A stretch of DNA of 6,960 nucleotides, taken from the NCBI GenBank assembly GCA_017559685.1, contig JAFYQY010000199.1, forward strand, positions 1 through 6,960. Direction: 5' to 3'. Positions 1 through 6,217 of the stretch are shown here, piece after piece. The notes beneath the pieces were generated by a model. That model saw only the letters and a program-made list of their open reading frames with translations, was not told where the DNA came from and did no database searches. This DNA is from Alistipes sp. Lineage in GTDB: Bacteria; Bacteroidota; Bacteroidia; Bacteroidales; Rikenellaceae. The first letter of the stretch is position 1; every line of letters starts with the position of its first letter. Position numbers and translations under genes: made by a program.

Positions 1-294
1 GATGGCTGGCAGAAGAACATCCTCGGTGAGGTTGGCGAGTTGCGCTGCGAGAAGACCGGTCGTTTGGTTAAGGTATTGTCGTCGCAACCAGGCTGTATGG
101 TCTACACCGGCAACTGGCTCTCGGGAGGCTGTCCTATCACAAAGTCGGGCGGTCGCTACGAGGACTACGCAGGTGTGGCAATCGAGTGCCAGGTACACCC
201 TGACGCAGTAAATCAACCCGATTTCCCGTCAATTCTCTTGCACGAGGGCGAGTTGTACTGCAACAAGATTGTCTTCCAGCTGAGAACCTACTAA
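1..294 (+). CDS. galM: Galactose mutarotase (aldose 1-epimerase), C-terminal part, cut by left edge
   Basis: This is the last 97 codons of a gene that begins outside the window; the reading frame is open from base 1 and stops at TAA 292-294. Aldose 1-epimerases interconvert the alpha and beta anomers of galactose and glucose in sugar uptake and the Leloir pathway. What is seen: a TGRLVKV strand followed by SQPGCMVYTGNWL, matching the family's SGR...PGxQxYTGN segment, then GVAIECQVHPDAVNQPDFPS, matching the family's (L/I)ExQxxPDAxNxPxFPS signature. The Glu codon at 184-186 corresponds to the catalytic base of GalM. The end (GELYCNKIVFQL) fits the usual last strand. Full-length family members are about 340-380 residues, so roughly a quarter is visible. 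It converges on the nuclease operon and shares its terminator. Whether the protein is secreted cannot be judged without the N terminus. Confidence 0.93.
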   Translation, partial: DGWQKNILGEVGELRCEKTGRLVKVLSSQPGCMVYTGNWLSGGCPITKSGGRYEDYAGVAIECQVHPDAVNQPDFPSILLHEGELYCNKIVFQLRTY

Positions 295-306
295 AACGGA
301 TTTAAA

Positions 307-352
307 CAAACAAAAGAAATACCGAGCAGTTCGCTCGGTATTTCTTTGTTTG
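307..352. terminator. Bidirectional intrinsic terminator between convergent genes
   Basis: Left arm 307-327 and right arm 333-352 are complementary over 20 base pairs, with a single extra A in the left arm and a 5-base loop (AGTTC). The core is ACCGAGC/GCTCGGT. The outer part of the stem is A-rich on the left and T-rich on the right (TTTCTTTGTTTG), so the transcript ends in a U-rich run whichever strand is read. It lies 12 bases after the galM stop and 10 bases beyond the end of the minus-strand nuclease gene, the expected place for a shared terminator. Confidence 0.88.
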
Positions 353-362
353 TAGGACTACC

Positions 363-1220
363 CTATTTCATTGTTTCGTTAAGCACGTGCGCAAGGCGAT
401 ATGCGGCACGATGATACTGCTGAATCGTAAGTTTGCGATGCTTCAACAAGAACTCTCGAGTGACCTTATCGTTTGGCTTTATCCACTCGTAAATCACACG
501 GCAATCTTTCGCAGTCTCGAGCGCCCACTCCTCGGGAGTGCCCTCGCAAATCTTAGCCTGCTTCTTTGGCGAAAGGTTGTCGAGCTTCGCACAGAACTTC
601 TCGTAGTCCTTGTTATACTCTGGATAGAGTGCAAGAATTGATTGACCATCCCAAATTTTGTGATTGGAGCTCGGCTTACCCTCATACTCCACCTCGAACA
701 AATCCCAACGATACTTCACTCCTGGCTTGCGGAAGCAGTCAGGGAACTCGGTGTAGTAGATGTGACAAGGGCAATGCATATCCTCCACCATATGGATAAC
801 GCACTTCAAGTTCACAACAACAGCCGAATCGGTAAGGTTGCGATGATTTTTCAAATTCTCGATGCAGACCTTTAAGTTTGGCAAGAGGTCGCCATCGTTA
901 TTATAGGCACGCTCATTGCTCAACTCCAACGCCTTGTTAGCGGTGATCATATGCCACGCAAGAGTGTGCTCCCACGCCATATGGTAGTCGTGCTCGGGGT
1001 GCTTCGGGTTGCGGATAGGTTTACGAATTTCGTCCATCCACGAACAGTGCTTAATCATAGGCGAGCCGAGATACTTCTCGACCTTAGTCTTGACCTCGGG
1101 CTCGAGGTGTTTATCGACCGTGTAGGTGATGAAACGATGCGCCCAATTTCCCCACGCAAAAGCCTCCTGCGCAGAGAGCATAGAGACAAGCGCAATAACT
1201 AATGTAACAATCTTTTTCAT
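363..1220 (-). CDS. Secreted S1/P1-type zinc nuclease, divergent paralogue A
   Basis: A 285-residue protein of the S1/P1 nuclease/phospholipase C fold, which cleaves single-stranded DNA or RNA, or nucleoside 3'-phosphates, with a trinuclear zinc centre. A signal peptide (MKKIVTLVIALVSML, cleavage after AQEAFA at residue 22) would expose Trp23 as the mature N terminus, as the family needs because its N-terminal amine binds zinc. All nine ligand positions are present: W23, H28, D63 (SWMDE), H90 (AWH), H143, D147, H153 (HMVEDMHCPCH), H187 and D191 (HKIWD). The usual GGN motif before the last ligand pair is missing, replaced by a cysteine-containing insertion (YTEFPDCF). Nine cysteines lie in the mature part, suggesting disulfides if it is exported. 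It is the second gene of a two-gene operon, 15 bp after paralogue B. Substrate is unknown; zinc enzyme activity is inferred. Confidence 0.92.
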   Translation of the reverse strand: MKKIVTLVIALVSMLSAQEAFAWGNWAHRFITYTVDKHLEPEVKTKVEKYLGSPMIKHCSWMDEIRKPIRNPKHPEHDYHMAWEHTLAWHMITANKALELSNERAYNNDGDLLPNLKVCIENLKNHRNLTDSAVVVNLKCVIHMVEDMHCPCHIYYTEFPDCFRKPGVKYRWDLFEVEYEGKPSSNHKIWDGQSILALYPEYNKDYEKFCAKLDNLSPKKQAKICEGTPEEWALETAKDCRVIYEWIKPNDKVTREFLLKHRKLTIQQYHRAAYRLAHVLNETMK

Positions 1221-1235
1221 AATGTGTTATAGGTT

Positions 1236-2090
1236 TTATTTGAACGTTTCGTTTAAGATATGAGCCAAGCGATAAGAGGCACGCAAACATTGCTGTTTTG
1301 AGAGCTTCTGATTGTCGAGCAGATATTGACGATCAATCTTACATCCTGGAGTTATATCGTCGTAGATATAGCGGCAATCTTTGGCGTTCTGCAACACCCA
1401 CTCCTCGAACGTTCCCTTGCACATCTTCGCCTGCTTTTTAGGCGACATTTTGTCGAGGGCTACACGGAACTTCTCGTAGTCAGAGCCATACTCTGGCCAA
1501 ATCTCCTTAATCGACATTCCGTCCCACACCTTATGATTGGTGGTCTTCTTGCCGTTGTAGTAGATATACATCTGGTCGTGACGACGATACTTCTTGCCAT
1601 TTATCTTGCGAGGGAAGCAATCTTCAAACTCGGTATAGAATACGTGGCAAGGGCAGTGCATATCGCCCACCATATGGACTACGCATTTAAGGTTTACCAT
1701 AACTGCCGAATCGGTCAGGTTACGATAATTCTTCAAATTCTCGACACACTGAACAAGGTTTGGATAGAGGTCACCATCGCCCGACGAAGCACGCTTGTCG
1801 CTCAAGGCAAACTTCTTCTTACCCACCTTGTCAACGGTGGTCATATGCCACCACGAAGTCTGCTCCCAACCAGGAATTCGCTTCTTGTTCCAAAGAGGCA
1901 CCTGATCCATCCAGCTTGCGTGGTTGTAGATAGGTGAGCCGAGATATTTCTCGGTCTGCTCCTTTGCCTCGGGTGTGAGGTGTGACTCTGCAATTACGGC
2001 GATAAGTTTATGCGCCCATCCGCCCCAAGCCATCGCCTCGTACGAACAGAGAGCGAAGAGGGCAAATAATAAAACGGTTAATTTTTTCAT
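1236..2090 (-). CDS. Secreted S1/P1-type zinc nuclease, divergent paralogue B
   Basis: A 284-residue tandem paralogue of the downstream gene. The signal peptide (MKKLTVLLFALFAL, cleavage after YEAMA at residue 21) leaves Trp22 as mature residue 1. All nine zinc-ligand positions of the S1/P1 family are seen: W22, H27, D62 (SWMDQ), H82 (WWH), H139, D143, H149 (HMVGDMHCPCH), H186 and D190 (HKVWD). In a gap-free hand alignment of the last 86 residues with paralogue A, 53 are identical, so the pair arose by tandem duplication followed by long divergence. Shared features not typical of the family are the HCPCH motif, the YTEFxDCF insertion and a long GDGDLYPNL...RNLTDSA segment. It is the first gene of the operon, with an ATG start just behind a short leader; a TAATTTTG promoter element lies about 35 bp upstream. 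No lipobox is present, so it is probably soluble in the periplasm or released. Confidence 0.92.
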   Translation of the reverse strand: MKKLTVLLFALFALCSYEAMAWGGWAHKLIAVIAESHLTPEAKEQTEKYLGSPIYNHASWMDQVPLWNKKRIPGWEQTSWWHMTTVDKVGKKKFALSDKRASSGDGDLYPNLVQCVENLKNYRNLTDSAVMVNLKCVVHMVGDMHCPCHVFYTEFEDCFPRKINGKKYRRHDQMYIYYNGKKTTNHKVWDGMSIKEIWPEYGSDYEKFRVALDKMSPKKQAKMCKGTFEEWVLQNAKDCRYIYDDITPGCKIDRQYLLDNQKLSKQQCLRASYRLAHILNETFK

Positions 2091-2124
2091 AGTTTTCTTT
2101 TAGATTTGGACTTTCCTCGATGCA

Positions 2125-2159
2125 CAAAATTATACTTTTTGTTCGACAAATGCAACAAA
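2125..2159 (-). promoter_or_regulatory. Bacteroidota-type promoter for the nuclease A/B operon
   Basis: Read on the minus strand, the segment contains TAATTTTG (2132-2125), a match to the Bacteroidota -7 consensus TAnnTTTG, and TTG (2155-2153) 20 bases upstream, within the usual spacing for the -33 element; an overlapping TTTG lies at 2159-2156. Transcription would begin close to 2118, giving a leader of about 30 bases before the ATG at 2090. The assignment rests on the consensus only. Confidence 0.65.
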
Positions 2160-2221
2160 CGGTGCAGCGAGCGCATAAAATTATTTTTTATTTACAATAA
2201 AAGCACTATATTTGCACCGTT
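2158..2221. repeat. 9-bp inverted repeat linking two divergent promoters
   Basis: AACGGTGCA at 2158-2166 and its exact reverse complement TGCACCGTT at 2213-2221 are separated by 46 bases. The left arm touches the -33 region of the minus-strand nuclease promoter, and the right arm overlaps the -7 element and start region of the rho promoter. This could be a pair of operator half-sites or a coincidence; no regulator gene is nearby. Confidence 0.35.
2181..2215 (+). promoter_or_regulatory. Bacteroidota-type promoter for the rho operon
   Basis: TATATTTG at 2207-2214 is a full match to TAnnTTTG. About 20 bases upstream there is only a T-rich stretch (TTATTTTTTATTT from 2181), so the -33 element is weak or degenerate. 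The start of transcription would be near 2220, giving a leader of about 60 to 90 bases depending on which rho start is used. The leader contains a C/A-rich, G-poor stretch (about 2233-2254) before the start codon. Confidence 0.7.
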
Positions 2222-2307
2222 ATTTGAGTATCGAACACACACAAGACCGACTACTCGTTTAGCCATCAGTCGTTCGATTGATGAAAAAAATCGCAAAATT
2301 GATTTTT

Positions 2308-3927
2308 ATGGAAGATTTAATTGCTATTCAAGGCAAGAACATTGCCGAGTTACGTGAAATTGCGAAGGTACTCGGTATCACAGACGAAAAATTATCTAAA
2401 AAGGAGCTTATCGCCCGCATTGCATCGGTTGGTGCAAGCGAAGAGAGCACCGCACCTCAACAAGAGACGGTTGCAGTAGAGAGTATTCCTGCGCCACAGA
2501 AGCGCAAGCGTGCACGTCTTGGATCGGTAAAGGTAGAGGCTGCCAACGAGAGTATTGATATCCCATCAAAGCCTATTGGTTTAAGTGTTGCCGACACAAC
2601 TCCAACACCTATAAAAGCAGATGTCAAGGAGACAAAGGAAGATGTTGAAGAGGTTGTAAAAGAGGAGCACGCACCACAGCCGAAGAAGCGAGGTCGCAAA
2701 CCTAAGAATGCTACCGTTGAAACGCCTCAACAAACCGAAGAGGTAGAGGAGCCAAAAGCAGAAACTCAACCCGAGGAGAAGGCCGACAAGCCTATCACAA
2801 AAGACGATTTCAAGGCCGAGGTATATGGAGAGGGTGTTTTGGAGATTATCCCTGACGGTTACGGTTTCCTTCGTTCGGCAGATTATAATTACCTCAACTC
2901 GCCAGATGATATCTATGTTTCGCCATCGCAGATTAAACTCTTTGGTTTGAAGGCTGGCGACACCGTTGCGGGAGTTATCCGTCCACCAAAGGAGGGCGAG
3001 CGCTATTTCCCACTCGTGCGAGTAACGAAGATTAACGGTTTGGAGCCAAACTTTATTCGTGACCGAGTACAATTCGAATATCTTACTCCACTTTTCCCAA
3101 GCGAGAAATTCAATCTTACGGGTGCAGGTCACAACTCTATGACAAATCGTATCGTAGATTTGTTCTCGCCTATCGGTAAGGGTCAGCGTGCTCTTATCGT
3201 GGCTCAGCCAAAGACAGGTAAGACTATGATTTTGCAGAGCCTTGCCAACGCCATTGCCGACAACCACCCCGAAGTATATATGATTGTATTGCTTATCGAC
3301 GAGCGACCTGAGGAGGTTACCGAGATGGCTCGCCACGTGAAAGCCGAGGTTGTATCTTCGACCTTCGACGAGCAGGCATCACGCCACGTTAAGGTTGCCG
3401 AGATGGTTTTGGAGAAGGCTAAGCGTATGGTTGAGTGCGGTCACGACGTAGTGATTCTTTTGGATTCGATCACCCGTTTGGCTCGTGCTTACAACTCTGT
3501 TCAGCCTGCGTCGGGTAAGGTATTGTCGGGAGGTGTCGATGCAAACGCACTCCACAAAACAAAGCGCTTCTTCGGTGCTGCACGTAACACCGAGGAGAAG
3601 GGCTCGCTCACAATCATCGCTACCGCACTTATCGAGACAGGCTCAAAGATGGACGAGGTTATCTTCGAGGAGTTCAAGGGTACAGGTAATATGGAGTTGC
3701 AGCTCGACCGTCGCATTGCGAACAAGCGTATCTACCCTGCTGTCGATGTTGTTGCTTCGAGCACACGTCGTGAGGACTTGCTCCTCTCTCGTGAGGTTAT
3801 GCAACGCACTTGGATACTCCGCAAGTATCTCTCGGATATGACCCCTGTCGAGGCTATGGAGTTCCTCGAGAAGCAACTTACACTCACTCGCACAAACGAG
3901 GAGTTCCTCGCAACAATGAATCAGTAA
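2308..3927 (+). CDS. rho: Transcription termination factor Rho
   Basis: Hexameric RNA-dependent ATPase that loads on C-rich RNA and ends transcription. With the start at 2308 the protein has 539 residues. In order: N-terminal helical domain ([11 protein letters not shown]...[10 protein letters not shown], residues 1-38); a long charged, probably disordered linker (about 41-162) with basic patches QKRKRAR and KKRGRKPK; an OB-fold RNA-binding domain (about 169-240, [14 protein letters not shown]); Walker A QPKTGKT (300-306); [10 protein letters not shown]; Walker B VVILLD (381-386) running into [11 protein letters not shown]-loop [14 protein letters not shown]; and R-loop [13 protein letters not shown]. 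coli Rho has 419 residues, and the extra length is mainly the linker. The frame is open further up, with TTG 2278 and ATG 2281; 2308 was chosen because its N terminus aligns with Bacteroides Rho as I remember it. No start has a Shine-Dalgarno sequence. Downstream, a nuclease follows after 12 bp. Confidence 0.97.
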   Translation: MEDLIAIQGKNIAELREIAKVLGITDEKLSKKELIARIASVGASEESTAPQQETVAVESIPAPQKRKRARLGSVKVEAANESIDIPSKPIGLSVADTTPTPIKADVKETKEDVEEVVKEEHAPQPKKRGRKPKNATVETPQQTEEVEEPKAETQPEEKADKPITKDDFKAEVYGEGVLEIIPDGYGFLRSADYNYLNSPDDIYVSPSQIKLFGLKAGDTVAGVIRPPKEGERYFPLVRVTKINGLEPNFIRDRVQFEYLTPLFPSEKFNLTGAGHNSMTNRIVDLFSPIGKGQRALIVAQPKTGKTMILQSLANAIADNHPEVYMIVLLIDERPEEVTEMARHVKAEVVSSTFDEQASRHVKVAEMVLEKAKRMVECGHDVVILLDSITRLARAYNSVQPASGKVLSGGVDANALHKTKRFFGAARNTEEKGSLTIIATALIETGSKMDEVIFEEFKGTGNMELQLDRRIANKRIYPAVDVVASSTRREDLLLSREVMQRTWILRKYLSDMTPVEAMEFLEKQLTLTRTNEEFLATMNQ

Positions 3928-3939
3928 CAGAGAACAACT

Positions 3940-4713
3940 ATGAAGAGACTTATAATTTTTGCAATAGCAGTTTGCGCAACCTTGACCTCGTTTGGTTGGG
4001 GACAGAAGGGACACGACGTGGTGGCTTATATCGCCGAGTGTAACCTCTCGCCAAAGGTTTATCAGAAGGTTGTAAAGGTGTTGAATCATCACTCGCCTGT
4101 ATACTACGCAAATTGGCTCGACAATGCGAGCTACAGCGACGAATATCGCTATACTAAGACTTGGCACTACGCAAATGTAGACGAGGGTTACACCTATGAG
4201 ACAATGCCTAAGAACGAGAAGGGCGATGTTGTAAGTGGCATCAACCTCTGCATTGCCGAGATTAAGAGTGGCAAGCTCACACCCGAGCAGGAGAGCGCAC
4301 GATTGAAGATGCTGATCCACCTCGTTGGCGACGTTCACTGTCCTATGCACGCAGGTCGCTTAAGCGACCGAGGCGGCAACAACGTTACGGTTAAGTTCTT
4401 CAACCGTGATATCAAGTTGCACAAACTTTGGGACACAGAGTTGGTCGAGGCGGCTCACAAGTGGAGCTACACCGAATGGGAGCAACAGCTCAACCGCTAC
4501 TGCTCGGCAGAGCGCAAAGCCGAGCTATCGAAGGGCGAGGCAAAAGAGTGGCTCGAGCAGAGTCACGCTATCGCAACCGAGATCTACACAATTTCGCCCG
4601 AGAAGAGCAAACTCTACTACGACTACATCACTTACTACACACCTGTAATCGAGAAGCAGTTGCTGTCGGGAGGTTTGCGATTGGCACGAATACTCAACGA
4701 ATTATATAAATAG
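3940..4713 (+). CDS. Secreted S1/P1-type zinc nuclease, canonical form
   Basis: A 257-residue S1/P1 nuclease family protein. The signal peptide (MKRLIIFAIAVCATLTSFG) ends before Trp20, the expected mature N terminus. All nine zinc-ligand positions are present: W20, H25 (WGQKGH), D61 (NWLDN), H76 (TWHYANVD), H127, D131, H137 (HLVGDVHCPMH), H161 and D165 (HKLWD). It keeps the family's usual GGNNV segment (residues 145-149) and LHxLWDT motif, and its length is normal, so it is closer to the standard enzyme than the two minus-strand paralogues. The likely role is cleavage of single-stranded nucleic acid and 3'-nucleotides outside the cytoplasm. It begins 12 bp after the rho stop with no promoter between, so it is probably co-transcribed with rho. 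Cys12 lies in the signal peptide but is not in a proper lipobox. No terminator with a T-run follows directly. Confidence 0.94.
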   Translation: MKRLIIFAIAVCATLTSFGWGQKGHDVVAYIAECNLSPKVYQKVVKVLNHHSPVYYANWLDNASYSDEYRYTKTWHYANVDEGYTYETMPKNEKGDVVSGINLCIAEIKSGKLTPEQESARLKMLIHLVGDVHCPMHAGRLSDRGGNNVTVKFFNRDIKLHKLWDTELVEAAHKWSYTEWEQQLNRYCSAERKAELSKGEAKEWLEQSHAIATEIYTISPEKSKLYYDYITYYTPVIEKQLLSGGLRLARILNELYK

Positions 4714-4746
4714 AAAAAAAATAAAAGAACAACCCAAAAATTGTCG

Positions 4747-4840
4747 ATGATTGAGAAAATTTTGTGCGTTACGCAGTAGCGGAAAGCGCAGCATACTTAG
4801 CGTATGTGAGCATTTACGGCGCAAGTAAGGTGCAAAATTT
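4747..4840. repeat. Nested palindromic intergenic element upstream of ychF
   Basis: The spacer 4714-4879 has no gene. It starts with an A-rich run and then holds nested inverted repeats: AAATTTTG (4757-4764) with CAAAATTT (4833-4840) outside, GCGC (4786-4789) with GCGC (4819-4822) in the middle, and CATAC (4792-4796) with GTATG (4802-4806) around a 5-base loop. A small GCGT-T-ACGC palindrome sits at 4766-4774. A 10-codon reading frame (MIEKILCVTQ, 4747-4779) lies across the left arm, but nothing supports its translation. The nested layout suggests a folded RNA or a dispersed REP-like element; no clear -7 promoter element is seen before ychF. Confidence 0.45.
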
Positions 4841-4879
4841 ACCAATCAGAGCAATTTTCAAACAAATGGCAATAACCTT

Positions 4880-5980
4880 ATGGCATTACAATGTGGTATC
4901 GTAGGTTTACCAAATGTTGGTAAATCGACACTTTTCAACTGTTTGTCGAACGCAAAGGCGCAGTCGGCAAATTTCCCTTTCTGTACTATCGAGCCGAATG
5001 TCGGCATCATCACTGTGCCTGACGAGCGACTCATCAAATTGGCAGAGATTGACAACCCGAAGCGAGTTATCCCTACAACTATCGAGATCGTGGATATCGC
5101 AGGTCTCGTAAAGGGCGCATCGAAGGGCGAAGGTCTTGGAAATAAGTTCCTTGCAAATATCCGCAATACAAACGCAATTATTCACGTATTGCGTTGCTTC
5201 GACAACGACAACATCACTCACGTAGACGGTTCGGTTGATCCTGTTCGTGATAAGGGTATTATCGACACCGAGTTGCAGTTGAAAGATCTCGAGACTATCG
5301 AGAACCGTATCGCAAAGGTTGCAAAGCAGGCGCAGACCGGTGGCGACAAGATTGCGAAGCGCCAGTACGACATTCTCGTGCGCTACAAGGAGGTTTTGGA
5401 GCACGGCTTGTGCGCTCGTACACTCGAGCTTGACAAGGAGGAACGCAAGGTTGTTAGCGACTTGAATCTCTTGACTGACAAGCCTGTACTCTACGTTTGT
5501 AACGTAGACGAGGCAAGCGCTGTAACGGGTAACGCTCACACCAAGGCTGTAAAGGCAGCTATCGCAGACGAGAAGGCCGAGATGCTTATCGTAGCTGCTG
5601 CTACCGAGGCTGATATCGCCGAGTTGGAGACCTACGAGGAGCGTCAGATGTTCTTGGAGGATATGGGCTTGGAGGAGTCGGGCGTAAACCGTTTGATCAA
5701 AGCGGCTTATCGCTTGCTCAACCTCGAGACCTTCTTCACTACAGGTGCTGACGAGTCTCGTGCTTGGACCTACTCTCGTGGCACAAAGGCGCCACAGGCG
5801 GCAGGTGTTATCCACACCGATTTCGAGAAGGGCTTTATTCGTGCCGAGGTTATCAAGTATGCCGATTACGTTGAACTTGGCTCGGAGAAGGCGTGCCGTG
5901 ATGCTGGTAAAATCGGCATCGAGGGTAAGGAGTATGTTGTAGAGGATGGCGACATTATGCACTTCTTGTTCAATGTTTAA
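4880..5980 (+). CDS. ychF: Redox-regulated ribosome-binding ATPase YchF (OLA1 family)
   Basis: A 366-residue cytoplasmic Obg-related P-loop protein that prefers ATP, binds ribosomes and takes part in stress and translation-start control. E. coli YchF has 363 residues, so this one is complete. What is seen: P-loop GLPNVGKST (9-17); the YchF hallmark NFPFCTIEPNVG (31-42), whose Cys35 matches the cysteine linked to redox control in E. coli; G3 motif DIAGLVKGAS (72-81); NVDE (208-211) in place of the NKxD guanine-recognition motif, in keeping with ATP use; a coiled-coil region around 125-200; and a C-terminal TGS domain (about 281-364, FFTTGADESRAWT and FEKGFIRAEVI). The ATG at 4880 gives the exact family N terminus. 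It lies 166 bp after the nuclease gene, and its last two codons and stop are the start of a 99-bp tandem repeat. Confidence 0.98.
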   Translation: MALQCGIVGLPNVGKSTLFNCLSNAKAQSANFPFCTIEPNVGIITVPDERLIKLAEIDNPKRVIPTTIEIVDIAGLVKGASKGEGLGNKFLANIRNTNAIIHVLRCFDNDNITHVDGSVDPVRDKGIIDTELQLKDLETIENRIAKVAKQAQTGGDKIAKRQYDILVRYKEVLEHGLCARTLELDKEERKVVSDLNLLTDKPVLYVCNVDEASAVTGNAHTKAVKAAIADEKAEMLIVAAATEADIAELETYEERQMFLEDMGLEESGVNRLIKAAYRLLNLETFFTTGADESRAWTYSRGTKAPQAAGVIHTDFEKGFIRAEVIKYADYVELGSEKACRDAGKIGIEGKEYVVEDGDIMHFLFNV

Positions 5981-6015
5981 GCATCGAACAAGAGTGCAAA
6001 GTATTCTGACCCACC

Positions 6016-6060
6016 CCTAAATCCCCGCCTCAGGCAGGGACTTAGGTTCGCTAAAGCGAA
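6016..6060 (+). terminator. Double hairpin after ychF, copy 1
   Basis: The first hairpin (6016-6046) pairs CCTAAATCCCCGCC with GGCAGGGACTTAGG around a 3-base TCA loop; 12 of 14 pairs are Watson-Crick, with two A/C mismatches. The second (6047-6060) is TTCGC-TAAA-GCGAA, a perfect 5-bp stem. The placement 35 bases after the ychF stop fits a transcript end or RNA-stabilising structure. There is no long T-run, so a classical intrinsic terminator is not certain. The CCCCTAAATCCCC type of sequence is, as I recall, common between genes in Bacteroidota genomes. Confidence 0.5.
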
Positions 6061-6114
6061 TATGATATTTAATGTTTAAGCATCGAACAAGAGTGCAAAG
6101 TATTCTGACCCACC

Positions 6115-6159
6115 CCTAAATCCCCGCCTCAGGCAGGGACTTAGGTTCGCTAAAGCGAA
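6115..6159 (+). terminator. Double hairpin after ychF, copy 2
   Basis: Exact second copy of the two stem-loops, 99 bases further on: large hairpin 6115-6145 and small hairpin 6146-6159. It exists because the whole unit is duplicated. Two copies in series may strengthen termination before the promoter of the next gene. Confidence 0.48.
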
Positions 6160-6217
6160 TATGATATTAATATCCAACTTTGAACATAAAGTATTTATTT
6201 CGTGATATTTTAGCGAA

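Larger units (their letters stand above)
5972..6168. repeat. Tandem duplication, 99-bp period, two copies
   Basis: Bases 5972-6069 and 6071-6168 are identical over all 98 positions, with a period of 99; position 6070 is T and its partner 6169 is A. The first copy starts inside ychF (AAT GTT TAA, the last two codons and stop), so the second copy carries a fossil of the ychF end at 6071-6079. With no differences between copies, the duplication is recent, actively kept uniform, or an assembly artefact. There is no coding sequence in it beyond the ychF tail. Confidence 0.95.

Noticed and set aside
1326..1937. Open frame of 203 codons on the plus strand
   Set aside because: Antisense to nuclease paralogue B, which has a signal peptide and all zinc ligands; the plus-strand product shows nothing recognisable.
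2278..2310. Starts of rho at TTG 2278 or ATG 2281
   Set aside because: Both are in frame and cannot be ruled out, but the ATG at 2308 gives an N terminus that lines up with Bacteroides Rho as remembered; no start has a Shine-Dalgarno sequence to decide.
2581..3336. Open frame of 251 codons on the minus strand inside rho
   Set aside because: Antisense to well-conserved rho domains; its translation is low complexity and shows no known domain.
3940..3999. Lipoprotein signal around Cys12 of the rho-linked nuclease
   Set aside because: The residue before Cys is Val, which does not fit a lipobox, and the family needs a free N-terminal Trp, which is found at residue 20. The Cys in the paralogue B signal peptide (after Leu) fails for the same reason.
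3643..4350. Open frame of 235 codons on the minus strand spanning rho and the nuclease
   Set aside because: It runs across the junction of two certain plus-strand genes and has no family features.
4864..4902. 12-residue reading frame overlapping the ychF start
   Set aside because: Out of frame with ychF, too short, no ribosome binding site and no sign of conservation; translational coupling is conceivable but unsupported.
4907..5962. Long open frame of 351 codons on the minus strand
   Set aside because: It lies entirely antisense to ychF, whose protein is a clear full-length family match. The antisense product has no recognisable motif and reflects codon bias.
5972..6168. Possible CRISPR-like repeat
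   Set aside because: Only two copies, directly adjacent, with no unique spacers and a unit of 99 bases; this is a simple tandem duplication.
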